NCBI GenBank assembly: GCA_013399855.1
Contig: VXAY01004090.1
Coordinates: 128,731-192,730 of the forward strand
DNA from: Oxyruncus cristatus
Lineage: Eukaryota > Chordata > Aves > Passeriformes > Cotingidae
Direction: 5' to 3'
DNA: 64,000 bases
This document shows positions 13,502 to 24,888 of the stretch, one piece after another (within the stretch, counting starts at the first letter, position 1; each line of letters opens with the position of its first letter). Below the pieces are notes generated by a model. It worked only from the letters and a program-made list of their open reading frames with translations. It did no database searches and was not told where the DNA came from. The translations under genes were made by a program, and so were the position numbers.

Positions 13502-13670
13502 GTTTCTGTTTTTGTAATAACAGTATACACATCCAAATCGATAAAGGCAGGCAAATGGCAGAATAGTGGTTTAGCAATCTTAGCACTGTTAGCTAAGTAT
13601 ACAATCAACTCTAAAACAAATGCTTCATAATCCGTTAGATTCTCCAATGTAAATCTAAACTCATATAACC
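13502..13670 (-). other. Open frame behind a strong acceptor; unproven
   Basis: On the minus strand CTTTCTTATTTCCCAG|GG is a strong acceptor. The frame N|GG-TTA-TAT-GAG stays open for more than 50 codons (LYEFRFTLENLTDYEAF...). The cysteine-rich candidate 190 bp upstream ends in phase 0, however. Joining the two in phase uses a different frame here, which stops after 11 codons. Either this is a short terminal exon of that candidate, or the long frame is chance. No family was recognised. Confidence 0.15.
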
Positions 13671-13858
13671 CTGGGAAATAAGAAAGCTTTACTTCTGATC
13701 TCTTTTTTCCTAACATTTAAAACATACCAGCTGTAAGCCCTAATATATAGCCAGCAGATCATAATTTGCACTGAAATCTCTAGTCAGACATGAAATCAAA
13801 CAGCACAGATATTCAAAGGAGTTACAGCATGCATTTAAATATATTAACCACATCCTAC

Positions 13859-13996
13859 CTTGCATCCAAACATCAACGATAAAGTGTTGTTGGTGCATGC
13901 AACTTTGCAGTGGCAAATCATTGGTGTAAAGCAGTCAGGATTTTTAACAATAGGGCACATTCCTTTAGTGCTGCAGTAGTGGCAGCCTACTGAAGG
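13859..13996 (-). CDS. Candidate internal exon, cysteine-rich (unrecognised gene)
   Basis: On the minus strand a TTGTTTTTAG acceptor opens a 138-bp frame of exactly 46 codons that ends at the strong donor AAG|GTAGGA. The exon is phase 0-0. The other two frames contain stops, and in-frame stops sit just outside both splice sites. The peptide has eight cysteines spaced C-x2-C-x5-C-x7-C-x5-C-x-C-x3-C-x10-C, and one N-glycosylation sequon (NNT). This would suit an extracellular disulphide-rich module. I cannot assign it to a family; the spacing is not that of a standard EGF, Ly6, Kazal or antistasin domain as I know them. No partner exon is proven, so chance remains possible. Confidence 0.33.
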
Positions 13997-16900
13997 CTAA
14001 AAACAAGTAGCTAACACAGCACATGGAGTGGCAACATATGCTGCTCAACAGCTAGCTTTTCTCTTGCTGGTCAGAAGCAGCCTGCTTGAATCTCTACCTG
14101 GGTCCCATTCAGCCATCCCCTTCTTTGTTGATGAATCAACGATGCAGCATTGATCACGATTCTCAGGATTTCCCTTCCACTGGGAAATTAGTTTTTACAT
14201 CGGGGGGAAAAAAAAAAAAAAAAAAGAAAAAAAAAAGAAAAAAGAGAGAAATGGAAATGAGGGGGACTAGCAGGTGTGGCAGTATTAGCATGTAAAAGGA
14301 TGTAAACGCCTACTCATAACAATCACATAAGATTGTCATGCTAGCTGAAGTGGGCTGAAATTATTCCATCGGAAGAAAAATACTGCAGCTCCTGATTTGG
14401 TAAAAAGCCAGTGAGTTGCTGCAATACATAGTCATAGAGTGGAGAGAAGAGAAAAAAAAATTACTTATCTAAGAAGCCAGAATCCTCAGCCTTTATCAAT
14501 ATGCATTCCAGTAAGGATTCCCTTCCCAGCGCCTCCCCGTGAAAAAGAATCAAATCAGTCGTAACTCCGAAGAAGCGATGACCTTTTCTTCCCCCAAAAA
14601 GATGAATCTCAGCATGAAACAAACTGTACTCAAAGCTGAAAATCCCAGATGCTGGGAGTATGCAATAAGAGAAATACAAGCAACATTTATCCAATCCTGG
14701 CTTGCCACATGGGAGCTTTCTCCAGGCACAAATTTACAAATAGACAGGTTGAAGGATTGCAGGAGACACCGAATAAAGATATGAAGATACACGGAAAATG
14801 CACCAGCATGAAGCTAAAAACTCAACCCTCTTTAAACTCTGCCTTTGAGGCAATGACTAATGACTCCAGCTAGTACTACTATCCTGCAACCTGCAAACGC
14901 CTTGCTGTGTTCCAGAAATGCAGTAATTAAAGAAGTTTGGGAGCATAACGCTGGTTTGGATTCAGTTACAGCTGCCACTGCTCCTTCGGTTAAAGCAACA
15001 CCAGCTGAAAATGCATAATAAAGCACTTGGATGAGCAAATCGCTAGCTGTGCTTTTTAAGAGGATTATTTATATCAAAAGTTGGATTAATATATCCCCCA
15101 GTTTTAGGTTTGGTCATGGTAGGCACACAAATACAAAATGAAAAGGTTATGATATAGAAAGTAAAGTGATATCCTCAATGATTTCACAGCTGATAGCAAG
15201 GTAAACCGAGCAGTTGTTTCACAGTGCCCTGACCCTGCTTTTCTGTGACTCACTAAGCTCTGCCCATCAAATTAGAAACTCTTTCTAAAGAAATGAGAGC
15301 AGCTTGTCTCCCTGGCAATCGCAAGTGAGTTAAGTCACAACTGAAACAATTTTCTGCAATAAACCCAAAGTAGAAATATGTTATACAACAAAACAGAGAA
15401 AATGGCAAATGGAGGTCTCTGTGTGCAGCCAGATCAAGCAGTACAGACGTGAACAGTATAGAATTTTTAAAAAGAGCTGCTTGAGACTGCAGACCTTTAC
15501 TTAGGCAACCTCTCCTATTAAGATTTTATATTTACGTAAATATAGATACAAGTGTGTGTGTTGCATGTAGGCATATATCTAAACTTTAAGTAGAATTTCT
15601 TCAGTGTAACTTAGCTTTGCTTTGCAAAGTTCAAAAACATAAAAGAACCAGTTTATTGAACCGCTTTGATCCTACTATTGCACCATACACTTTATTTTTA
15701 ACCAAATTTTGTGCTCGGCTAAATTTCAACTTGGTATAATGTTTTCTGATTATTGTTTCTCACTCTCTGTTATTGAACTTAGAGCTTGCAAGAGCCCAAG
15801 CTTAGTAAAATTACAGTAGTTTCTATATGAAAGTGGCAGATAGAACTGCTTCGCAGTTAGAATTATAACCCAGTTCCATTTCTGAGGATTTATTTTTTGC
15901 AAACAACAAGCTCTTTCAATCCAGTGTCCTCAATTCACTCAATTCACACTTCTCTTATCAGCCTGGACATGAGTATTCCATGCCATGGGAGTTCACTACG
16001 CGGGTGCTCATCAGTAGCTATTCAATAATCTGAGTTTGTCTGACCTGTGAGCCCAAAGTGACATCGCAGCAGCACTTCTTTTGGACTCGCTGTGCTGGTT
16101 ATCACATGAAACAGTGACCAAGCCTGTTTAGAAACATACTGTGGTGACAAACACCAGCTGTAACATTGCTGAATCTTTGATCTGTTTATTCCTATCTTGC
16201 CTATCTTGTTATTAAGCTAAATATTATACAGATTTTCTTTCAAGTGCTGTCTCTCGCATAACCAGCACTGGTGTAAATATAGAAAAGTGTAGTTTCCATG
16301 ACAATACATTCCATAGTTACAGCCGGCAGCCACTATCATTAAAACATGAATCACAGTGCTACCTTAAGGTGTGAGCACACTACATCACTGGCCTTAGAAG
16401 CATTAATTTGGGATGAGGGTGGCATGGCAATATTTTTAGGAAACACTACTATAAAATGCCAGAAAACTGTGCTTTTAACTATTTTGGCTATTCTAACATC
16501 TACCTATCTTAGAGATTTCAGTGATCAGTAATTCCCAATCTGTACTAATCATTAGCATTTCTAATAGAAGAATGCATTGCATCTGTACTTCTCAATGTTT
16601 TAAACACAATGTCCTGATTGAAAACTGTATTCATAATCACACAAATGTGATTTCTAATTAATATGCATAGGGCCTAATTAAAATCACCTGCATTATTTTC
16701 AAATTCATATTTCAAAGAAGGGAAAGACAATCAGCCAGTTAGCCTCTTGGATCTGACTGCATTCAGCTGGTTTGTGCTCTCAAAAGGGAGGATGTTAAAA
16801 TTACCATTTCTTCCCCAGTCCCTGCCACTATTGCAGATTTTCAACCAGAACAGGTTTCACCTGTGATTTCATTTCAGTGTTAAGATGCGCCAAACACCAA

Positions 16901-17060
16901 GCATCAGGCACAAAGCTTATCCCTTAACACTTAAACTAATAGTTGCTTTCAGGTGAAAAACAGTTACCTGACCCACAGTCATCTGGGAAGATCTCAGAAA
17001 AGAAAGATTTTTTCCAATGACAGATTTAAATAATAAGTCATTTTGCAATTGGCCAAGACA
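13997..17060. other. Unique non-coding sequence with an ORF-dense patch
   Basis: No recognisable gene. From about 14.46 to 15.04 kb, open frames of 68-81 codons overlap on both strands, in sequence with a few more CpGs than its surroundings. None shows a domain or paired splice sites that I could support. Confidence 0.5.
14202..14250. repeat. G6-A18 and A/G-rich low-complexity tract
   Basis: A run of six G is followed by A18, G, A10, G and then GA-rich sequence. Purine-only simple repeat; such tracts are prone to length error in assemblies. Confidence 0.85.
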
Positions 17061-17066
17061 TTTATT
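17061..17066 (-). terminator. AATAAA polyadenylation signal
   Basis: AATAAA on the minus strand (TTTATT on the plus strand), downstream of the 53-codon frame. AATAAA is frequent by chance in AT-rich DNA, so this only supports the candidate if a transcript ends here. Confidence 0.2.
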
Positions 17067-17496
17067 TCCATTAAATGACAGTCACATATAGAAGAATGCC
17101 ATAAGAAAACATTTGCTCAGAGATCCTTCTCTGTCTTTTTTGGGTTTTTTACAACAGCACTCATCATAGACACAGAAATAAATTGCCACTTGCCAGGAAA
17201 GGCATTTAAATCACAGTCAAACTGCAAGAGCAATGGTTCTTGGAAAATCTATGTCCGCATTTTGCACTAAGGGGATACACAGAAGAAAATAAATTGTTGG
17301 TGTTACTGTTCGAGAAGAGAGTTCACAGATCTGCTCAGGTTTTTGAGTCCACCAGCCTTCTTTGGACTCGAGTGCATTGATCCAGCAACTTGATCACAGC
17401 CACTGCCTGTTCAGCTGCTAAGATTTCTCCTGCTCTACTGGCCTCTCTGGAAGCTGCCAACCTTTCAGCTCCAGGTTTTCCAGCAATGTCTGCCTT
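17061..17496 (-). CDS. Candidate 3'-terminal exon or gene relic (unrecognised)
   Basis: Minus-strand codons 17496-17335 read 53 residues to a TGA. The peptide is Ala/Glu/Arg-rich and probably helical (contains LAASREASRAGEILAAEQ and ends VQRRLVDSKT). AATAAA follows about 270 bp downstream on the same strand (17066-17061), as in a short 3' UTR. Upstream, the frame is stopped two codons before the GCAGAC stretch. Possible acceptors (GAAAG|GCAG or GGCAG|ACATT) lack a good pyrimidine tract. The plus strand is also partly open here. It may be a terminal exon, a pseudogene fragment, or chance; I do not recognise the protein. Confidence 0.25.
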
Positions 17497-18498
17497 TCAC
17501 AGTGCATTATTTTGTGGAAATGGATGAATCAACTTGGAACAACTGAGTTACACTTCAGGAAGTATTATGATCATGTGTGCATGGTACTTCCTCACCTAAC
17601 GTGTATATACAACCTCCTGCACTGGAGCTAGTTCAAATAGCAATACTTAATCTTGCACCTAACATATTATGTGAGAATCAAGAAGATCAATATAAGTACA
17701 AATAAAAAAACCTAGAGGGTCACAAAGATTTTTTAGGTATCTATCCTTGATTATATCAGGATTTTAAGTCTTTTAATTCTCTGGTGTTTCTATTCAGAAA
17801 ACTGCTTCAGTTTTGGTACTATAGTATAGATTTATGCATTTCTCCTTCCCTGTTTTCACTACTCAACTTTTTGTTCCATTGTTTCACCATTAAAAATTCC
17901 ACTAATCCTTACAACATCCATTAGATACCAGAAGATCATGAATATCTATAGACCCTCAGCCAAGCTATATGATCGTTAACTTTCTTCTAATCTCATAATT
18001 CAAAATCACCTTTTTTGCTGCTGTTCTCTGAAGTCCCCTAATACTAATCAAGCCTCCTAAAAACTAAACCTGTCTCTGACAGTGATTAAAGAGAAATTGT
18101 CTTCTCAAAGACTCGTATTAGATGAAAGAAAAAGGGAAAAGGCTTGTTGCACCACAGGCAGCACATACAAAAGGAACAAGAAAATTCAGATATAAAGCAA
18201 ACTTGAAAGATCCCCCATCAAAATAGAAATGATTGTACACAACTGTCTTGCATGTTCCTTAAGAACAAAACAGTCTCACACCTCTAAACCAAAGTATTTA
18301 CAGCTGTTCTGTCATTTGGAGGGGCTCTGCTAAGGGCATTTCAAGGACTTAGTTATGTCTACACTTTCTATGAGCTGGTCATTTTGGGGAGTAGAATGGA
18401 GATGTCATGCCTTTATTTTGCTGATATTTGTCTCTTGGTGAGTAACAGAAGTCTGGGCTTACTTTGCCTGAAAATCCATTTCCCGTTGGAAACAACTG
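17497..18498. other. Unique non-coding sequence
   Basis: No gene, repeat or regulatory structure recognised before the CR1 element that follows. Confidence 0.6.
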
Positions 18499-19114
18499 TC
18501 ATAGAATCAAAGAATGGTTTGGGTTGGAAGCGACTTTTAAAGTTAAACTAGTTCAAGAGTCCTGCAATGAGCAGGGACATTTTCCACCAGATTAGGTTGC
18601 TCAAAGCCTTGTCCAACCTGGCCTTGAATGCTTTCAACGGCAGGGCATTCACCATCTCTCTGGGCCACCTATGCCAGTGTTTCACCACCCTCACTGGGGA
18701 AAAAAAAAAAAAAAAATCTTTCTTATATACAGTCAAAATATAATCTCTTTTAGTTTCAAACCATTACCCCTTACTCTGTCACAACAGGCCCTGGTAAAAA
18801 GCCTGTCCCCACCTTTCTTATAGGCCCCTTTAAGTACAGAAAGGCTGCAATAGTCTCCCCGGAGCCTTCTCTTCTCCAGGCTGAACAATCCCAACTCTCT
18901 CAGCCTTTCCTCATAGCAGAGACATTCCAGCCATCTGAACATTTTTCTGGCTCTCTTCTGGACTCACTCCAACAGGTCCATGCCCTTGCTGCACTCAGAA
19001 CCCCAGAGCTGGATGCAGTACTCCTGGTGGTATTTCACCAGAGTGGAATAGATGGGGAGAATCATATCCCTCAACCTTCTGGTCACATTTGTCTTGATAC
19101 AGCCCAGGATACAG
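18499..19114 (-). mobile_element. CR1 LINE 3' segment with ORF2 C-terminal remnants
   Basis: From TCATAGAATCAAAGAATGG and TTTGGGTTGGAAG through CCTGGCCTTGAATGC, CCTTCTCTTCTCCAGGCTGAAC and CCCCAGAGCTGGATGCAGTACTCC, this is a near-continuous reverse-complement CR1 3' end of about 615 bp. Minus-strand translation shows the end of the ORF2 reverse-transcriptase protein: YEERLRELGLFSLEKRRL, then VRGNGLKL, then RVVKHWHRWPREMV. The pieces lie in different frames, separated by lesions that include an A17 insertion-like tract at 18700-18716. The element is 5'-truncated and non-functional. Confidence 0.96.
18700..18716. repeat. A17 tract inside the CR1 body
   Basis: The run falls where CR1 copies normally read CTCACAGTAAAGAATTTCTTCC. 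The tract therefore expanded within, or replaced part of, the coding remnant. It is not an element tail. Confidence 0.85.
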
Positions 19115-22100
19115 TCACTGAAGTCCACCCAGGGAAGATCCTACAGTAACAAGATACCAGCTCAAGAGCTGCTATTTTGTCATCTTTCCAAACCTGATAC
19201 AAAACTATGTTTGAACTGGTACTAAGGGATAATATGAGATTAAATTTTCACCCCCACTTTCAGAAAAAGGGATAAGGCAACTTTTTTGTGTGTCCAAAGG
19301 CTCAAGAAGCAGATAAGGTCTGGGCCAGTCCTGCCATAAGGAGAAGAATAGGGCCACTGGGGTGGAGCTGGAACAGAGAGCGCCAGGGACATCTGGGTAG
19401 AGACAGATTTGTCACTTCTTTGAGATGCCATTGTGACTGCTGGGACCCACCCATTCCACTGTCATGAGCAGCAGCTGCCTCATCTCACATGGTGGCTTGT
19501 GGCAGCTGACTCGGTTTTTGCAAATCTCTGTTTATAGACAGGGATGAGTCGCCAGTGGCTCCTGCCAACAGCAGACCCTGCTGGTGGAGAGTTGGTTTGC
19601 TTCACCTAGAGCTGACAAAGACATGGGCAACTCATGGAGATAGAAAGTTCTCCTCAAGCACCTTGTAATCACAGCATGGAGGCAGACAGATAGGCGGAGG
19701 ACAGACAGGATGCTCTGAAAAAATGTATGCATCAAGAATTCAGATGTGGTAGGCAGCTTGGAGAACATTATATGACTCAATCTCTCTACCTCAAGATGGA
19801 GATAATGCCTTCCAATTAAATGCCCATATCTCTAAATATGCAGTCCTATAAACAGTGATTTTTAAGTTAATGGGAATACTCTTACAAAAAGTACTCATGT
19901 TCGTAAGTGTTTACACATTCTAAAGTGCCACATTACCAGCATAGTTCACATTTGTAACTAGTGAAAAACTGTCTGAATTATTTATGAAAATGATTTTGAT
20001 CTGTTAAATCATTTACAAAGTCACCAACTGCATATAATTTTTTTAAGTAACTTCTCTAGCCAGGTAAAAAGTTAAAAGAGAAATATGAACGAGAGGATAA
20101 AAAAATACTTGAATTAAATATTAGCTTGAAGAAAGAAAGCAAGTATACTGCTGCCAGTCCTCAATAGATACAGAACAGCTCTACTTGTCTGAAGATTTCT
20201 ATTTATACCCTGTATTAGAATTTGTAAGGTTTTCTATGACACATTAAACTGAAATAAAGGCCTGATCCTGCTGACTCAGAGTGGAAACATGCACACAGCA
20301 TGTTCAGAAAATATATGCCCCACTTGAATGTCATTATGCAGACGTACTGATTTTTTCAAGTGCTTATAGTGTAATACATATGCACCTAAATGAGCTTGAA
20401 GTGATCAATTTAGCCATCACATGCTAGAGCTCAGCAAGGACTAAGAGCTTCAGTATTCGCTGGGGCAAAAGAGGGGTTAGTCTACATGGGATTTTGTGTT
20501 AATACACTGTTGCTAGCACTAAACGAGCTAGGTCAGTTATGTCAATGTGCTGAAGTTATTGCACCATGCACATATTTGTGATATGCACTGAATAGAGATA
20601 TAAGCCTGGCCACCATCCTCCACATGGCAACCAGCTGTGCACACACACCCTTCCTGCTATGTGAAAGTGGGACTCTCTCAGTAAGAAGCAGTAGGAATTG
20701 GTAGTAATTTTCCATTTGTTTTCATGTCTCCCCTTGAATCCATTCTACTTCTATAACATTCTTTGGTGAGGAGTTCCTCTGGCCTTCCAATTCTACGGCA
20801 ATCTCTCTTTGTTTATTCTGAGTCTTGCTCCTGATGTTGTTATCATCTGTCTCTACAATGGAAGGATTGAGGAACAGTTAACTATTCATCTTCTCCATGC
20901 CACTTATGATTTTACAAGCCAGTTCTGCACCCTCTCTAACTAGTCTCTTTTTCGTAATGAAAAGTTGTAGCCTAATAGATCTCAGTCATTATAACAATAG
21001 CTTTTATATATTTGAAGATGATCACTGATTATCCCACCTTGTTCTACTTAACTCTTTCAAAATTCACCATAGCTTATACCCTAAAATCCTTAATGTCCTT
21101 GGTGTTTCCCTCTAAAATCTCTCCATCCCTCTCAAAGTGTGCATCCAAACTGTAACACTGCCCTGAAAAATATTCCTCCCATCTCTCACTTACAGTAATT
21201 CTCTAAATATAGTCAAAGTTTTTTACATTAGCTTTACAATAGCCTCCCATTTTTCATTGAAACTCACTCTGGGATTCATTTCTACCCAATTCTGTTCTCC
21301 TCTGCTTCCTGGCTAATCAATACACATTTGATATTCCTGCAATTGGATATCCTTTACTACATGAAACACTCCATATTTGTACTTCATGTTATTGCTTTCA
21401 GGCCATTTATTTATGTGGAACTTTACTCATGCCATTCCTCTAACAATTTCTGGTGTGCTCAGGATATAGACTTCAATAAAAGGTACTTATCAGCAATTTT
21501 TCCTGGAACTTAGACTAGCTGGAGCACAGAGTGTAACATCCCCAAAAAAAATTTCAGACAGGGAATCCACTTTCAAGGAATGTGTCTCTAGTTACTGAGA
21601 AGATACACATACTGCTTAGACCTCATTGCCTTTAGATCACAGAATTGAAATTTTGGTTATCATTAATGGCCCATATAGATGGGAAGTCAACAGGAACGAT
21701 ACCTAGCTGAAGGAAAGCAAGGAGTTTATCTTATAAGAGTCATGTGTGACATACTGTTATGATCTAAATAAAAGTTAGGAGACAGAAGAAATCACAAAAT
21801 CCAAAACAAAATAAAAAAGCAACTAAAAAAAAAATCATTACTATTACCTTGACCATTTCCTGTAAGTGTTTCATAGGGGCCTGGAATTTATTTTCAAATG
21901 TGGTTCCCATAATTGGCTTTTAGTGAAAAACCAGAGCCTATACTACCATCTCTAGTAGTGACACATTCAGACTGCTTCTGGCAGCTCCAAAGAAGAAACA
22001 CCAGGAACTAGCCTTCATTTCTTGTGTCATATGGTACTACTATTTAAAGAGGAACAATAAACATAAAGTGCTTGATGAAAGCAGAAGTAAAATAAAACCA

Positions 22101-22244
22101 ATGATGCATCACGATTCATGGGAAGGTTGGGCTTTTTGGCACTTTGGAGAAATGAATTTTTTACATCATTACTAGTCCTTTGCAAGAAATTCTGATATCC
22201 TGAATGCAAAACATCATTAAACTGAACTACAATTGCAGGCAGAC
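19115..22244. other. Unique non-coding sequence
   Basis: No gene or mobile element recognised. Short open frames on both strands have no domain signatures. Confidence 0.6.
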
Positions 22245-22266
22245 TAAATAAATAAATAAATAAATA
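22245..22266. repeat. (TAAA)n microsatellite
   Basis: About 5.5 perfect tetranucleotide units; probably polymorphic in length. Confidence 0.9.
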
Positions 22267-23307
22267 CATGGACTGGGCCTAAAACCAAAGCCTATGCTGT
22301 AAAGTCTTACATTACTTGCTCCATATTATTGTGTTCAAGATTTGCTCTGACTAAGGGTGTAGGCATCCTCGCTGGGAGAGCCAGACACACATTTCATTTC
22401 AGAGTTGAACCTGGGCTGTCACCACCTGTGCTAGAAGCAGCAAAACACCTTTGGTTTCCTCTGTGTGGCTTTTCTTTTGCTCAGAAATTCTCCCCGACAC
22501 ATAGAGAAGGAAATCCTGATTAACCAGATGTTTTAATTTTTTTTCCAATTTTTCTATGTATAAAAGTATCAATTTTCCCAGTTCCTGTTAAAAGTGAGCA
22601 TTTTCTCAGCAGTCAGGAAGATTGTCAGTGATTTTTGTCAGATTCTCTTAACAGGAAATTCTGTGTTCATTTCTGGCAAATGCCATTATTCTCACAGTTT
22701 TTAGTATTTAATGGTTTTTCTGCTATGAAATTCTCATCCCATGAAAAAAACCAAAACCAAACCAAGTAAAACTCACAGGTAAGAGTTGTAGTTGTGGTCA
22801 AAGCTAAATTCTACATCAAGTTTTCCATCAAAACTGTAGCAAAAGCATCTGTATGACAGTATCTGCTTTGGCTGGCATTTCTAACCCCATCATTCTTAGG
22901 ACAGACCACGCATCTTGTCTCTGGACACACTGGACACATAGGATCCCCTTATGTATAATTTGGGGAACAGAGATTGCAGATTCCCCTATTAGATATATCC
23001 ATCCCACATCTGGGAAATAACTATTATCAACAAGGAAAAAAACATCAACGCCCACAGTTTTCTTTTTGGAGGGGAAGCTGCCCATGACTCCTTCCCACAC
23101 AGAGATGCCAATTGGCTGAAGAAAAATGTTTCTGAAAGATTTTTTTCTTCTCTCAGCAGTTCCTGTGTATCTTGCTCTGTAGCCTGACCAGTTTTTCCAG
23201 TGGGAAAAGTGAAACCCAGTGAAAGTTGGAAGGGTGCCAGTTTTGTGTGTTTAATACTGTGGCACAGACAACAGCTTCTCTCTGCCTCCATGGGCTGATG
23301 GCCATTG

Positions 23308-23352
23308 CCATGGTTTTAAATACGTTTAAAATAAATACATTTAAAACCATGG
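23308..23352. repeat. Perfect inverted repeat, 14-bp arms
   Basis: CCATGGTTTTAAAT and its exact complement ATTTAAAACCATGG flank a 17-nt AT-rich spacer. It could fold into a cruciform or hairpin. No element ends or target duplications were recognised around it. Confidence 0.85.
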
Positions 23353-23969
23353 TTTTGCGGCTCACAAAAAACAGACGGAGGAGAAGAGAGTTTAATTCTG
23401 GGAGTCTTCATTCACAGGAGCTTCTGAACCAGGCACTCTCAGGCACAGAGCTCCCTTGATGCTCACAGTTGTGGCTTGACCCTCTCTGCTGGAGCATGTC
23501 CAGGGAAAAGTACAGGGCAACAGTTGCAACAATCCTATTCTGCTTCTTCCTGGTCAGCACTGACCACTGCCCCTTTACAGCACCTTTCCCTTTCTAGAAT
23601 GCCTTTAAAAGCCAGGGCAGGGATTTTTCACCCTGATGGCACTGCCCAAGCTCTCTCTGTCCTGGGGGTTGAGGGGTATTAGCAGGGTTTGTTACTGTTG
23701 GCTGAGCGGAACAGTCCTGTAAATTGAAGTCATTGAGAAAAAGCACACCTACAGCTCTGTATTAGTTGGGAATGTCTCCTACCTCCAATGCACCACCACC
23801 CTGGGGTGGGGGAAAAGAAAAGCTTCCTAAAATGGCATTATCCAGAGGGAATGTGTCCTCCAAAGGGTCCATGGGAATAATAAGATGAAACAAAGAGAAA
23901 CTTTGGAGAGTTACTGGAGTGCCCAGTTTGCAGTCCTTTAAAGATGACATTTTTAATGCCTCAAGAGCA

Positions 23970-24005
23970 TTTCCACTAAGCTCTTCAAGAGGAGCTTAGT
24001 GGAAA
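23970..24005. repeat. Perfect hairpin, 14-bp stem and 8-nt loop
   Basis: TTTCCACTAAGCTC, loop TTCAAGAG, then GAGCTTAGTGGAAA. Pairing does not continue outside the stem, so it is too short for a typical microRNA precursor. Function unknown. Confidence 0.85.
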
Positions 24006-24768
24006 AATCAATGTGTTTCTAAGGGAAAGGAGCCAACACAGCTTAAACTTCTCCCCGTGACTGCAGGCCTGCGAGAACCTGCAGAACCCTTCTGAGCCAA
24101 CCCCTTGGCCCTCTGCAGTGACTGAAGACCAGCTCCTCACTGTGGGGTGAAGGGTCTGGTGCCGAGCCCAGCACGGCCCTAGGACCATAGTGTCGCAGGC
24201 AGCTCCCACGTCATTCAGAAGTGCCTCCATGGAGGTGATACTAACGCACAGGAACAGGCACAAGCTCAGCTTTGGTTGTGGAAGATGAGTCTCCCTGTCC
24301 TCCTCATAACTAAATTTATGCCAGTCAGCCAGGAAAGGAGTGTAAGAGAGCCCAGGCCCAGGGCTGTTTGACTCTTGCCTGGTTGAGAGCTGTTGTGAGT
24401 CAGCTAGAGAGACGGAGAGAGGGGACCATAATTTTCAGGATGGCAGCATCCTTGGTGCTGCCCTGTCCAGGTATGGGATTGAGCAGCTTTGGGGCAGTGG
24501 TAGCTTACCTGAGGAGAGCTGCCCTCCTGCTTCTGCTCAGTCTGCAGTGAAGCTGACTTGTCTGGAGCAAGCTTCCAGGAAAAACAAAAAAAGCAGGCTG
24601 GGCAAAGTCTGCTCACAGGCTGTGCTGCAGCAGGAGCATCCATCTTAGATCCAGTGGAGGAGGAGAGCTTGGACAAGCTCCCTTTTTAAAGCAACAGTGC
24701 TCCTACTGAGCATGGCGAGTAAGGGGAGTGCTATGCCCCAGCAGCAGTTGTGCTGGATGTGTGCAGAG

Positions 24769-24888
24769 CACTTTATAGGTATTAGCTAATTGATCTTTGC
24801 AAATGCCCTTTGCACAATTAAACATCATCCCTCGGGTTTTACAGGTGCAGAAAATAAGCTGAGTTAATGTCACCTAGTGACATTAACT
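24769..24888 (-). mobile_element. Ancient MIR-like (CORE-SINE) relic
   Basis: The plus strand reads AGCACTTTATAGGTATTAGC TAATTGATC, then TTTTACAGGTGCAGAAAATAAG, then GAGTTAATGTCAC. This follows the reverse complement of MIR: GCGCTTTACA..ATTATCTCATTTAATCC, CCCATTTTACAGATGAGGAAACTGAGG, GAGGTTAAGTGAC. Order and spacing agree but divergence is high. It is the clearer of the two such relics in the window. Confidence 0.45.
24862..24888. repeat. Perfect inverted repeat, 12-bp arms, 3-nt loop
   Basis: AGTTAATGTCAC, loop CTA, then GTGACATTAACT. Allowing one bulge adds two more pairs. The left arm coincides with the end of the MIR-like match, so the palindrome may mark the breakpoint of that relic. 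Confidence 0.85.

Larger units (their letters stand above)
22267..24768. other. GC-richer non-coding stretch, three inverted repeats nearby
   Basis: From about 24.05 to 24.71 kb, GC content is visibly above the window's background. Splice-like words are present (for example TTTTCAG|GATGGCAGC ... TGTCCAG|GTATGG). No frame gives a protein I recognise and there is no CpG island. Two inverted repeats inside it, and a third just beyond it, are listed separately. Confidence 0.45.

Noticed and set aside
13462..13716. 84-codon minus-strand frame as a stand-alone gene
   Set aside because: It starts inside the apparent intron, is out of phase with the upstream exon candidate, and matches no family; only the segment after the acceptor was kept, at low confidence.
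24404..24676. GC-richer patch as a promoter or first exon
   Set aside because: No CpG island, no TATA or start context and no recognisable peptide; the splice-like words there are common.
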